64,000 nt of DNA from CAWJMD01 sp963845675 (GTDB taxonomy: Bacteria > Actinomycetota > Actinomycetes > Actinomycetales > CAWJMD01). The first letter of the stretch is position 1, and each line of letters begins with the position of its first letter. The translations under genes and the position numbers were made by a program. The notes below the pieces were generated by a model that was not told the origin of the DNA, did not search any database, and was given only the letters and a program-made list of their open reading frames with translations. The stretch spans positions 1,674,001-1,738,000 of the forward strand of contig CAWJSX010000001.1 in NCBI GenBank assembly GCA_963845675.1. Direction: 5' to 3'. This document shows positions 43,342-52,318 of this stretch, piece after piece.

Positions 43342-43523
43342 GTCCGTCCTAAGGGGTGTTGAGGGGCTGGAGGTCTGGCTGGTGCGGGCCCGGGTCGGGT
43401 TCGCGTGGGCGCCGTCCGCGCCGAGCGACGACGCCCCGGTCGGTCCGGCAGGAGCCGGCGCGACCGGGGCGCTCGTCTGCGGTCAGCTGCGGGCAGGCGA
43501 CCGGCTCACGTCCGTGAGGACGT

Positions 43524-43817
43524 TCAGCCGACCACGGCCAGCACGTCGCGCGCCGAGAGGATCAGCAGCTCGTCGCCGCCGTACTTCACCTCGGTACCGC
43601 CGTACTTGCTGTAGATGACCTTGTCGCCGACGGCCACGTCCAACGGGACGCGGTTGCCGTTGTCGTCGACACGGCCCGGACCGATCGCGAGGACCTCGCC
43701 CTCCTGGGGCTTCTCCTTCGCGGTGTCCGGGATGACCAGACCGGAGGCCGTCATGTTCTCGGCCTCGATGGCCTTGACGACGATCCGGTCCTCGAGCGGC
43801 TTGATGGAGACCGACAC
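43524..43817 (-). CDS. groES: co-chaperonin GroES
   Basis: The 10-kDa lid of the GroEL cage. The protein is 97 residues, beginning at the GTG at 43817 with a GGGGAGG site upstream: MSVSIKPLEDRIVVKAIEAE NMTASGLVIPDTAKEKPQEG, with the mobile loop around TASGLVIPD, and ending YGGDELLILSARDVLAVVG. Longer open frames upstream of 43817 are not real. It is transcribed from a promoter at about 43955-43984 that overlaps CIRCE operators, so it should be induced on heat shock when HrcA lets go. The frame is intact. Confidence 0.96.
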   Translation of the reverse strand: MSVSIKPLEDRIVVKAIEAENMTASGLVIPDTAKEKPQEGEVLAIGPGRVDDNGNRVPLDVAVGDKVIYSKYGGTEVKYGGDELLILSARDVLAVVG

Positions 43818-43923
43818 GAGCGGACCTCCCCTTCGCAGTTCGCAGGTGGGTGATGCTGTGGACTGTGCGTGCACCGGGGGTGGCGCCGCCGTCGTCGCGG
43901 GTGCCGGTGACGCCTCCGGAGCA

Positions 43924-43950
43924 CTGGCACCCTCACGAGGAGAGTGCCAG
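43924..43950. promoter_or_regulatory. CIRCE-like element (proximal)
   Basis: CTGGCACCC-N9-GAGTGCCAG lies between the groES promoter and the gene, on the transcribed leader. The arms match the HrcA operator layout with one mismatch between arms. Confidence 0.82.
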
Positions 43951-43954
43951 TGCG

Positions 43955-43984
43955 ACTCTAGGACCGCGGTTAGCACTCGGTCAA
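43955..43984 (-). promoter_or_regulatory. groESL promoter
   Basis: On the minus strand TTGACC (43984-43979) and TAGAGT (43960-43955) are separated by 18 bases, a good housekeeping-sigma promoter. The -35 lies inside the distal CIRCE element, so HrcA binding would block polymerase. Confidence 0.72.
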
Positions 43985-43996
43985 CCCGAGTGCCAG
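43970..43996. promoter_or_regulatory. CIRCE element (distal)
   Basis: TTAGCACTC-N9-GAGTGCCAG closely matches the HrcA consensus TTAGCACTC-N9-GAGTGCTAA. It overlaps the groES -35 and ends only about 17 bases before the divergent methyltransferase start, so it may affect both genes. Confidence 0.9.
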
Positions 43997-44012
43997 CCTG
44001 TGGTTGGATCGG

Positions 44013-45213
44013 GTGGTGGACCCCGACGGCCTCGCGGCGCTGATGACGCCTGAGGGGTGGCGTCTGCTGGAGACCCTCCCCGAGTACGACGAGACCGTCG
44101 CCCAGCGGCTGGGCGAGCGGCTGCGCGCGGACGGTCTCGACGCCGGGCTGGTCGCGGCCGCCCTCACCCAGTCCCGTCTGCGGGCGAAGGGCCGGTCCAA
44201 GTTCGGTCCCTTCGCCGCCGGCATGCTCTTCACCGCGGACGGCCTCGAGCAGGCAACGCGCCTGGAGGTCGCCGCCCGGCACGCCCAGCGCTTCGCCGCA
44301 GCCGGCGTGCGAGCGTGTGGCGGACCTCGGGTGCGGCATCGGCGGCGACGCGATGGCCCTCGCCGGCCTGGACCGCGAGGTGCTGGCCGTCGACCTCGAC
44401 GAGGCCACCGCAGCCGTCGCCACCGTCAACCTGCGGCACTGGCCGGACGCGGTCGTGCGCCACGAGGACGCCCGGCACACCGACCTCACGGGGGTGGGTG
44501 GCGCCTTCCTCGACCCCGCGCGACGGACGGCGTCGGGACGCCGCGTGCTCGACCCGCGACAGGCCCAGCCTCCGCTGTCCTTCGTGCTCGACGTGGCCGA
44601 GCGGCTGCCGGCCGTCGGCGCCAAGGTCGCGCCGGGCATCGCGCACTCCCTCGTCCCCGACGGGGTCGAGGCCCAGTGGGTGTCTGTCGACGGGTCGGTC
44701 GTCGAGGCCGGGCTGTGGTTCGGGCTCCTGGCGCGAGAGGGCATCCGGCGGTCGGCCGTGGTCCTGACGACCGGTCCCGGTGGGTCGTCCGAGGTGGCGA
44801 CCACGGACGACCGCGACCTGCCGGTGCCCGACGTCGGGGCGGTCGGCGGCTACCTCTACGAGCCGGACGGCGCGGTCCTGCGGGCCGGGCTGGTCGGTCA
44901 GGTGGCGGTGGCGGTCGGCGGTCGGCTGGTCGACCGCACCATCGCGTACGTCACCACCGACTCACCCACGACGACGCCGCTCGCCCGCGGGTACCAGGTG
45001 CTCGACGTGATGCCCTTCGGCCTCAAGCGGCTGCGCACCTACCTCCGGGACTCGGGTGTGGGACGCCTGACGATCAAGAAGCGCGGCACGGCCGTGGAGC
45101 CGGAGCAGCTGCGGCGCCAGCTCCGGCTCTCCGGGACCGAGGAGGGCACGATCGTTCTGACCCGCGTGGCCGGCGAGCAGTCGGTGCTGGTCTGCCGTCC
45201 GCTCGACGCCTGA
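44013..45213 (+). CDS. class I SAM-dependent methyltransferase, THUMP-like (one frameshift)
   Basis: A putative RNA or small-molecule methyltransferase often encoded beside groES in actinobacteria. The N-terminal helical part (MTPEGWRLLETLPEYDETVA QRLGERL) leads to the SAM motif VADLGCGIGGDAMALAGLDR and an acidic strand VLAVDLDEAT. The C-terminal THUMP-like part contains VMPFGLKRLRTYLRDSGVGR LTIKKRG. A shift near 44310 separates the two; removing one base in GGCGTGCGAGCG joins them. The start is probably GTG at 44013 or 44016 without a clear ribosome site, or ATG at 44043. It converges with the NagZ-like gene, 17 bases apart. Confidence 0.82.
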
Positions 45214-45230
45214 GCGCGCCGACCCGTCCG

Positions 45231-46965
45231 TCAGCAGGGCGTGACGTCCAGACCGTCGAGGGCGACCGGCAGCGCGCCGGGCGCCGGCGCCACGCCGGTC
45301 AGGACGTCCACGAGGGCCGCGAAGGCCGACGGCGTGCGGCCGTACAGGGCGAGGGTCGCCGTGCGACCGCGGGACCCTGCCAGGACGTAGGGCGCGTCGA
45401 GGGCGACGACGACGTCGGCGGCCCGGCCTCCACCCTCTGCCCCGGCTGAGCCTCCCGAGAGCCGGACCACCGGGCCGGTCGGGCCCGTCCGGACCCCCGC
45501 TGCCGACGCCGCCCGGGCGAGCTCCTCCCGGTCTTCACGCGCGCCACCCACGACCTGCATGCCCGTCGTGACGAGGGCCGTGCCGCAGGTCCCGTCGACC
45601 CGGGTGACGCCTGCCGCCGAGAGCGCCCGCGATGCCGCGACGGCGTTGGTGGCGAGCGTGCTCCCCGCGCCCAGCGGCGTCTGCTCGGCTGCTCGTGCCT
45701 GCCAGCGCTGGAGCGCGACGACCTTGGCGGCGGCGTCCTGAACGCGGTCGCGGGGCACGGACCCGTCGGCGATCGCGGCCACCAGCGCGGCGTGGGCCTC
45801 GCGGACGTCCGCCGGCATCAGGAGCAGGTCGGCGCCGGCGGCGAGCGCCGCCACCGCCGCGCCACCGGTCCCGTGGTCGGCCGTGACCGCAGCCATGTCC
45901 AGCGCGTCGGTGACGGCGACACCCTGGAAACCCGCGTCGCCGCGCAGCGACGCGTAGGCCGCCGGGGACAGGCTGGCCGGGACACCCGGGTCGAGGGCCT
46001 CGACGGCGAGATGGCTCATCATCACGGCCGGGGCGCCGGCCCTCGCCGCGGCGGCGAAGGGCACCAGGTCCCGGGCGCGCAGCTCGTCCAGCGACGCGGT
46101 CTGCACGGGCAGCCCCTCGTGGCTGTCGACGGTGACGCTGCCGTGGCCCGGGTAGTGCTTCGCGACGGGGACGATGCCGGCCTGCCGGAAGCCGGCGACC
46201 GACGCGGAGACGACCTGGGCCGCGAGCCAAGGGTCGCCGGCCGGGGAGCGGCTGCCGATGGTCGGGTCGGCCGGGCCGATGGTCACGTCGGCCACGGGAG
46301 CGTTCACCCACGTGAAGCCGAGGGCCCGCAGCTGCGACCGCCGCCCGCAAGACCCGCGTCGGTGACCGCAGCTGTGCCGGCCACGGGGTCACCGGCGATC
46401 GCCGCCCCCGCCGTCATCGCGGTGGGGAAAGCCGTCACCTCGTCGGGGAGGCGCGCGACGCGGCCCCCCTCCTGGTCGACGGTGACGACGGCCGGCCAGT
46501 CGCGACCGTCCGCTGCCGCGGCGCGCTGGACGGCTCGGGCCGTCGCCGCGACCTGCTGGGCGTCCTCGACGTTGTCACCCATCACGATCACGCCCGCCAG
46601 GTGCAGGTCGGTGACGAGCTCCGCAGGGGTGGATGCGTGCCGTGCCGCCGTACCGGGCCACCAGGACCCCACCGGCCAGCTGCTCGGGCGTCCACGTGGC
46701 CACCAGCGACTGCGCGTCCTCGAGCTCCTGCGGCAGCGGACCCCACTCCAGCGGCTTCTCGGCCGTGTCGCCGGCCTCCTCCTCGCCGGCGCCCTCCTCG
46801 GCGGAGGCCGGCGCACTCGAGGGGCCGGCCCTGCCGGGCCGAGCTCGGCGTCGACGGCGTGCAGGCAGCCAGCACGACGACAGCCGTGAGCGCCCACGCC
46901 GGCGCCAGCACGCGGAGCAGGCCACGGCGCGGCGCCCGTCCCGCGCGGCCGGGGGAGCCTCTCAC
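45231..46965 (-). CDS. glycoside hydrolase family 3 lipoprotein, NagZ-like beta-N-acetylhexosaminidase (frameshifted)
   Basis: An exported, membrane-anchored enzyme likely to release N-acetylglucosamine from peptidoglycan fragments. The repaired N-terminus has a signal and lipobox (LTAVVVLAACTPSTPSS). The catalytic domain shows NagZ motifs: VVTVDQEGGRVARLPDEVTA near 46470 and KHYPGHGSVTVDSHEGLPVQ near 46130 (the His-Asp dyad loop), then VTDALDMAAVTADHGTGG with the nucleophile Asp near 45910. A smaller C-terminal domain follows to 45231. Shifts lie near 46850, 46640 and 46330. The GTG at 46965 overlaps the tsaD stop, making it the last gene of the alr-tsa operon, where cell-wall genes are at both ends. 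Confidence 0.86.
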
Positions 46966-48014
46966 GCCTGGACCAGCTCGACCGGCATCGACGAGTCGGC
47001 GGGCAGCCCGAGGTCGGACGGCGCCCTGCCGCGGGACACCATCTGCGCCCCGAGCGCCGCGACCATCGCGCCGTTGTCCGTGCACAGACCGGGTCGGGGC
47101 ACGCGCAGTGTGATACCCGCTGCCGCGCAACGTTCCTCGGCCATCGCCCGCAAACGGGAGTTCGCCGCCACTCCTCCCCCGACGAGCAGCGTGTCGACGC
47201 CGTTCTCCTGGCACGCGAGCACGGCCTTGCGCGTGAGGACGTCTACCACGGCCTCCTGGAACGACGCTGCCACATCGGCGACCGGGACCTCGTGGCCGTC
47301 TGCACGGCGCTGCTCGACCCAGCGGGCGACGGCGGTCTTGAGTCCCGAGAACGACACGTCGTACCGGTGCCTGTCCATGTCGCGGGCCGACGAGAGGCCA
47401 CGCGGGAAGGCGATGGCGGTCGGGTCGCCGTCCCGCGCGACGCGGTCGATGTGCGGGCCGCCCGGGAAGGGCAGTCCGAGCAGCCGGGCGACCTTGTCGA
47501 AGGCCTCGCCTGCGGCGTCGTCGATCGTGGAGCCGAGCGGGCGCACGTCATGGGTGACGTCGGGCACCAGGAGCAGGGACGAGTGCCCGCCCGAGACCAG
47601 CAGCGCGATGCACGGCTCGGGCAGCGGCCCGTGCTCGAGGGCGTCGACGGCCACGTGCGCTGCCAGGTGGTTGACGCCGTACAGCGGCCGTCCGAGGCCG
47701 TAGGCCAGCGCCTTCGCCGCCGCGACGCCGACGAGCAGGGAGCCCGCGAGTCCGGGTCCGCTGGTGACGGCGACGGCGTCCACGTCGGCCAGCCGCACGC
47801 CCGCCTGCCGGCAGGCTCGCTCGACCGTGGGGACCATGGCCTCCAGGTGCGCGCGGCTCGCCACCTCGGGCACCACCCCGCCGAAGCGTGCGTGCTCGTC
47901 CACGCTGCTGGCCACCGCGTCGACGAGGAGCTCGCCGCCCCGCACGAGGCCAACACCCGTCTCGTCGCAGGAGGTCTCGATCCCGAGCACCAGCGGGGCG
48001 TCCGTCCCAGTCAC
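46962..48014 (-). CDS. tsaD: tRNA threonylcarbamoyladenosine synthase subunit TsaD
   Basis: The catalytic subunit that transfers the threonylcarbamoyl group to A37 of tRNAs reading ANN codons. The intact 350-residue frame begins LVLGIETSCDETGVGLVRGG. Metal-binding histidines are in GVNHLAAHVAVDAL near residue 118. The ASKHA motifs CIALLVSGGHSSLLLV, GEAFDKVARLLGLPFPGGPH and LLVGGGVAANSRLRAMAEER are present. It overlaps rimI (GTGA at 48011-48014) and the NagZ-like gene (46962-46965), consistent with one transcript with tsaB and tsaE. Confidence 0.96.
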   Translation of the reverse strand: MTGTDAPLVLGIETSCDETGVGLVRGGELLVDAVASSVDEHARFGGVVPEVASRAHLEAMVPTVERACRQAGVRLADVDAVAVTSGPGLAGSLLVGVAAAKALAYGLGRPLYGVNHLAAHVAVDALEHGPLPEPCIALLVSGGHSSLLLVPDVTHDVRPLGSTIDDAAGEAFDKVARLLGLPFPGGPHIDRVARDGDPTAIAFPRGLSSARDMDRHRYDVSFSGLKTAVARWVEQRRADGHEVPVADVAASFQEAVVDVLTRKAVLACQENGVDTLLVGGGVAANSRLRAMAEERCAAAGITLRVPRPGLCTDNGAMVAALGAQMVSRGRAPSDLGLPADSSMPVELVQA

Positions 48015-48529
48015 TCCAGCACTCTAGGCCTGCGAGCCGGCCCCGGACGAGGGGGGCGTGGGGTGGGTGCGTGGCCGGGCCGCGTGGGCACCAACGGACG
48101 CAGTCGCATGATGTGCGCGTCGATGCCCCGGGCTGGTAGTACCTGCGCCGTACGGCGATCCGCACGAAGCCGGTGCGCGTGTAGAGGGCGATCGCCGGGT
48201 CGTTGTCGGCGCGCACCTCCAGAAGCAGGGACGAGGCGCCCCCGGGCGTGGCCCAGGTCGACGAGCGTGCGGAGCAGCACGCGCCCGAGTCCGCGCCCCT
48301 GGGCCACCGGGGGCGACCGCGACGGTCTGCACGTCGGCGTCGGCGCCCGAGACGGACAGTCCCGCGTAGCCCACGACGCGCCCCCGGGGTCGAGGGCCAC
48401 GGTGTACGAGGTGTGGGGCGCGGCGAGCTCCGACCAGAAGGTCTCCGCCGACCACGTGTCCGGTGAGAAGAGCCGTTCCTCCAGCGGACGAACCTGCTCC
48501 ACGTGCCACCACCGCATCGGCACGAGCAC
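48011..48529 (-). CDS. rimI: ribosomal-protein-alanine N-acetyltransferase RimI (frameshifted, possibly fused to TsaB)
   Basis: A GNAT acetyltransferase that modifies the N-terminal alanine of S18 and perhaps other proteins. Repaired blocks are VPMRWWHVEQVRPLEERLFS, WSAETFWSELAAPHTSYTVA LD, GYAGLSVSGADADVQTVAVA, the acetyl-CoA loop AQGRGLGRVLLRTLVDLGHA and LEVRADNDPAIALYTRTGFV RIAVRRRYYQPG. Shifts lie near 48375, 48305, 48245 and 48135. The GTG at 48529 is a likely start, but the same frame continues upstream into TsaB with no stop. The end overlaps tsaD. The C-terminal ~30 residues are Pro/Arg-rich. Confidence 0.82.
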   Translation of the reverse strand: MLVPMRWWHVEQVRPLEERLFSPDTWSAETFWSELAAPHTSYTVALDPGGASWATRDCPSRAPTPTCRPSRSPPVAQGRGLGRVLLRTLVDLGHARGRLVPASGGARRQRPGDRPLHAHRLRADRRTAQVLPARGIDAHIMRLRPLVPTRPGHAPTPRPPRPGPARRPRVLE

Positions 48530-49269
48530 GACGCCCGGGTGCGCCGCCTCAGCCACGCCCGCGGCCTCTCCGGAGCCGCCGCCGAGCACGCTCTTGACGC
48601 CGCCGGAGGCGACCGCGTCGGGCCGGCGCAGGTACAGCGGCACGGGGTCGCGCAGTCGTGTCCGGCGTCGAGCTCGGCGACCGCCAGTCGCGCGAGCGCA
48701 GCCGCCGACGGGTCCGTCAGGCCCGCGACCGCCGGTAGGCGGACGGGGACCAGCACCTCCGGGTAGAGGTGCGTCCCCCGTCCCGCGCAGGGCATCCCGT
48801 CCAGGGGCACGTCGTGCGGCAGCGACACCGCCGGATCGCGGTCACCGCCTGCGTCCGCAGCTCGCCGTCAGCGTGGTGGCCCGGTACCGGGCCCAGTACA
48901 CCTCGCGTCGGCGCGCGTCCGTCGCGACGACGAACTCCGTTCCCGCAGCGGCGATCCCAGCGTCCAGGGCCTCGAGCGCCAGGGCGTCGAGGCTGGTCAC
49001 GCCGTGGACCGGCACGCCGAGGGCGAGACCGAGCGTCCGGGCGGTCACGAGACCCACACGCAGACCGGTGAAGGGCCCGGGCCCCGCCCGACCGCGATCG
49101 CGGTCACGTCGCCCGGGCCGATCGCCGGCGTCCGCGAGCACCGCCTCGACCATCGGCACGAGCAGCTCGGCGTGGCGGCGCGGGTCGTGCTCGGACCGCG
49201 ACGCCAGCACGTCCCGTCCGTCGTGCACGGCGACGCTCACCGCGGCGGAGGTGTCGAGGGCGAGCAGCA
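48530..49269 (-). CDS. tsaB: tRNA threonylcarbamoyladenosine synthase subunit TsaB (frameshifted)
   Basis: The TsaD partner needed for t6A synthesis. The GTG at 49269 gives MLLALDTSAAVSVAVHDGRD, followed by RHAELLVPMVEAVLADAG, GPGPFTGLRVGLVTARTLGL ALGVPVHGVTSLDALA and EFVVATDARRREVYWARY. The C-terminal part DVPLDGMPCAGRGTHLYPEV LVPVRL and PVPLYLRRPDAVA is in other frames; shifts lie near 49090, 48865 and 48658. After PDAVA the frame has no stop and runs through a Gly-rich linker (GGVKSVLGGGSGEAAGV) into RimI, so a TsaB-RimI fusion is possible. It lies 92 bases after tsaE. Confidence 0.85.
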
Positions 49270-49302
49270 CGGGCCGAGCGTATCCGCCCGCTCCAGTCGC
49301 AG

Positions 49303-49337
49303 GTCGCCCCATGTGCGCAGAGCTCGGTGAAGGGGCG
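49303..49337. other. 7-bp stem in the tsaE-tsaB gap
   Basis: TCGCCCC (49303-49309) pairs with GGGGCGA (49331-49337) around a 21-base loop in the 91-base gap between tsaE and tsaB. It has no T-run. It may be an attenuating or processing hairpin inside the operon; significance is uncertain. Confidence 0.35.
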
Positions 49338-49360
49338 ATTGCGTAGGGGGAGGTGCGCCG

Positions 49361-49884
49361 TCAGATGGGCAGGTCGGTCCCTTCCCAGCGCGGTCCGTAG
49401 CCCTGCAGCATGACGGTCCGCGGGTCGTCGGCGGCGTCCTGCCGTGCCGCTGTCGCCGGCGCCACGCGTGATGGTGACCTCGAGACGGTCCTGGGCGAGG
49501 TCCTCGACGAGGCCGTGCCCCCACTCGACCAGCGTGACGGCGTCGTCGAGGGAGGAGTCGAGGTCGAGGTCGTCCACCTCGGCGAGGCCGCCGAGCCGGT
49601 AGGCGTCCACGTGCACGAGGGCGGGGCCGTCGCCGAGCGGCGGGTGCTCGCGAGCGATGACGAAGGTCGGGGACGTGACTCGTCCACGCACGTCGCAGAG
49701 CCCGTCCGACACCTGCTGCGAGAGTGGTCTTCCCGGCGCCGAGCTCACCGGTGAGCAGCACGAGGTCACCGGGCTCGGAGCAGCTGCGCGAGACGGGCAC
49801 CGAGCGCGTGCATGTCGTCGGCGGTGGCGACCTCCAGGCCCGCCCGACGGACGTGACGGAGGGAGGTGCGGCGCGTGTCGTCAC
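49361..49884 (-). CDS. tsaE: tRNA threonylcarbamoyladenosine synthase ATPase TsaE (frameshifted)
   Basis: The small P-loop ATPase of the t6A complex. It has Walker A in DLVLLTGELGAGKTTL near 49740, switch region GRVTSPTFVIAREHPPLGDG PALVHVDAYRL, and VTLVEWGHGLVEDLAQDRLE. The repaired protein ends GYGPRWEGTDLPI at 49361. Shifts lie near 49835, 49790, 49725 and 49440. The GTG at 49884 overlaps the upstream hydrolase stop by four bases. Length after repair is about 170 residues, normal for TsaE with a short extension. Confidence 0.88.
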
Positions 49885-51057
49885 GACGAGCGCTGGTCGC
49901 GGCGTCCGGGCGCGTGCCCGCGACACGGCGGACTTCTTCGCACGCTGGACGACGGACACGCGGGGCGCACGGTGATCTCGGGCGCCTCGGAGCCGTCGAT
50001 GCGCCGCCGCGCCCGGTGCAGCAGCGCGACCAGGTGCGGCGTGACGATCTCGGGGTGCTCGAGCATCACCAGGTGGCCGGCGTCCCGCACGAGGGCGAAC
50101 TCGGCGTGCGGCAGCGCCCGGTGGATCTCCTCGCTGTGGTCGGCCGGAGTGAGCAGGTCGTGGTCGCCGACCAGCACGAGCGTCTCGGTGTCGCCGAGGC
50201 CCGCCAGCGCGTCGCGCTTGTCGTGCATCCCGAAGGCCGGGCAGGAAGTCGCTGACCACCTCGATCTTGGTCGCGGCGATCATGCGGGCCGTGAAGTCGA
50301 CGAGGTCGGCGTCGACGTCGGAGGCGTACGACCAGCGCTTGACGATCACCTCCTCGAGGTCGCTGCCGATCCGGCGGGTGCGCTCCACGAGCAGGGGGCG
50401 TCGCGACAGCAGGTTGAGCGCACCGGGGGCCAGCTTCCGCAGCAGCGTGCCCAGCCGGTCGAGGCCCAGGTCCACGTTCTCCAGGCCACCCGAGCTCGTG
50501 GAGAGCAGCGCGACGCCCACCACGCGGTCGCGGAAGTGGGTCGGGGTCCTTGGCCGCGAGCGACATCACGGTCATGCCGCCCATCGAGTGGCCCGACGAG
50601 CACGAGGGGTCCGGACGGGGCGACGGCCGCGATCACCGCCTCCAGGTCGGAGCCGACCTGGTCGATGGTGGCCGACCCGACCGGTCCGCGCTCGGACCGG
50701 CCGTGCCCACGCTGGTCCCACCAGACGGTGCGCACCCGCCCCTGCAGGGCCAGCCGCTGGTAGTGCCACGAGTCGAGGTTCAGCGCGTAGCCGTGGCTGA
50801 ACACCACCGTGAGGCCGTCCGGGTCGGGCTCGGTCGGGCTCGTCGACCTCGACGTGGAGCAACGTGCCGTCGTCGGCGGCGACCTCGATCGGCACCTCGC
50901 GGATGGAGCCCAGCGGGATCTCGTCCTCGTCCTGCGGGAGCCGCTGCAGCACAGGGCGACCGACGGCCAGCCGTTCGACCGCCAGCCCGGCCGCAGCACC
51001 CGCCCCCGCCGCGGCGAGGCCGAGGCCCAAGGTGACCAGTGACGTCCGGCGGCTCAT
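49881..51057 (-). CDS. alpha/beta hydrolase with N-terminal membrane helix (frameshifted)
   Basis: A hydrolase of about 390 residues commonly found between alr and tsaE in actinobacteria. The N-terminus (MSRRTSLVTLGLGLAAAGAG) is a membrane anchor or signal. Core motifs are VVFSHGYALNLDSWHYQRLA (oxyanion), the nucleophile elbow HSMGGMTVMSLAAKDP near 50580, the acid in LVLVGDHDLLTPADHS near 50165 and the histidine in DAGHLVMLEHPE near 50075. Shifts lie near 50835, 50595, 50545 and 50240. The ATG at 51057 overlaps the alr stop (ATGA), and its stop overlaps tsaE. The substrate is unknown. Confidence 0.86.
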
Positions 51058-52241
51058 CGCGTCCACTCCCCTGCGTCGGCGCCGACCCACGAGCGCGGCA
51101 GGCGGCCGGCCACGCGCGCGACGATCTCGTAGCTGATGGTGCCGGCCGCGTCCGCCCAGTCCTGCGCGGTCGGCTCGCCGCCGTCGCCCGGCCCGAACAG
51201 CACCGCCGTGTCTCCGGCGACCACCGAGGCGGAGGCGCCGGGTCCGAGGTCGACCACGAACTGGTCCATGCACACCCGGCCGGCCACCCGGGTCCTGATC
51301 CGGCCGACCTGCACCGGGCCGGTGCCGCTGGCGTGGCGGGGTACACCGTCCGCGTAGCCGATCGGCACGAGACCGAGCGTCGTGGGCTCCGGCGTCGTGT
51401 AGGCGTGCGCGTACGAGACCCCTTGCCCCGCAGGCACGTCCTTGACGAGGGCGAGGTCTGCCTCGAGGGTCATCGCCGGGCGCAGCCCGAGGTCGGCGGC
51501 GGAGTGCAGCGCCGGCACCGGGGACAGGCCGTAGACGGCGATGCCCGGGCGGACCAGGTCGAAGTGGGTGTCGGATGCGGTGAGCGTGGCCGCCGAGTTG
51601 GCCAGGTGGCGGAGCACGGGCCGCAGCCCGGCCCTCTCGGCCGCGGCGACGGCGTCGGTGAACACCTGCCGCTGGGCCAGCACCGTGGGATGGGTCGGCT
51701 CGTCGGCCCGCGCCATGTGCGACCAGACGCCGACGACCTCCACGGCACCCTCGGCACGCGCCCCCGCCACCGCCGCCAGCAGGGCGTCCCAGTCGTGCGG
51801 GGTGGCGCCCCCACGGGCCAGGCCGGTGTCGATCTTGAGATGCACCCGGGCCGTGCGGCCCACGCCTGCGGCGGCCCGCACGACCTGGTCGAGCGCCCAG
51901 GGGGCGCTGACCGACAGGTCCACCCCTGCCGCCACGGCGGGACCGAGGTCGACGCCGGGCGAGTACAGCCACGCGAGGACGGGGACGCCGACCCCGGCCG
52001 CCCGCAGCGCCAGCGCCTCCTGGACGTGCGCGACCCCCAGCCACGTGGCCCCACCGGCGACGGCCGCGCGGGCGGACGGCACGAGGCCGTGCCCGTAGGC
52101 GTCGGCCTTGACCACCGCCATCACCGCCGCGCCCGACGCCTGGGCACGCTCGAGGAGCGCGGACGTGTTCGCCCGCACGGCGTCGAGGTCGACGACGACC
52201 CTGGCGGGGTGCAGCGCGAGGCCGGTCCGGGAGCTGTCCAT
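51054..52241 (-). CDS. alr: alanine racemase
   Basis: A PLP enzyme that makes D-alanine for peptidoglycan. The intact 395-residue protein from the ATG at 52241 (MDSSRTGLALHPARVVVDLD AVRAN) has the PLP lysine motif MAVVKADAYGHGLVPSARAA near residue 40, HLANSAATL, the catalytic tyrosine in GQGVSYAHAYTTPEP near residue 268, and GRVCMDQFVVDLG. An upstream in-frame start at 52274 would place a 17-bp palindrome inside the gene and is less likely. It leads the operon hydrolase-tsaE-tsaB-rimI-tsaD-nagZ. Confidence 0.95.
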   Translation of the reverse strand: MDSSRTGLALHPARVVVDLDAVRANTSALLERAQASGAAVMAVVKADAYGHGLVPSARAAVAGGATWLGVAHVQEALALRAAGVGVPVLAWLYSPGVDLGPAVAAGVDLSVSAPWALDQVVRAAAGVGRTARVHLKIDTGLARGGATPHDWDALLAAVAGARAEGAVEVVGVWSHMARADEPTHPTVLAQRQVFTDAVAAAERAGLRPVLRHLANSAATLTASDTHFDLVRPGIAVYGLSPVPALHSAADLGLRPAMTLEADLALVKDVPAGQGVSYAHAYTTPEPTTLGLVPIGYADGVPRHASGTGPVQVGRIRTRVAGRVCMDQFVVDLGPGASASVVAGDTAVLFGPGDGGEPTAQDWADAAGTISYEIVARVAGRLPRSWVGADAGEWTR

Positions 52242-52261
52242 GGCACACCCAGTGTCGCAAA

Positions 52262-52278
52262 ACCGGTGACTCACCGGT
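52262..52278. promoter_or_regulatory. 17-bp palindrome upstream of alr
   Basis: ACCGGTGACTCACCGGT has 8-bp perfect arms around one base and lies 21 bases before the alr start, in the 77-base gap after the VOC gene. Its position is that of an operator or promoter element for the long alr operon. No regulator is known. Confidence 0.55.
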
Positions 52279-52318
52279 AACCGACGGGCCGACGCCCGTG
52301 CTCAGGGTGTCGGGTAGG

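Noticed and set aside
43342..43523. Small gene between groES and groEL
   Set aside because: The 182 bases hold only short frames without ribosome sites; it is an ordinary intra-operon spacer.
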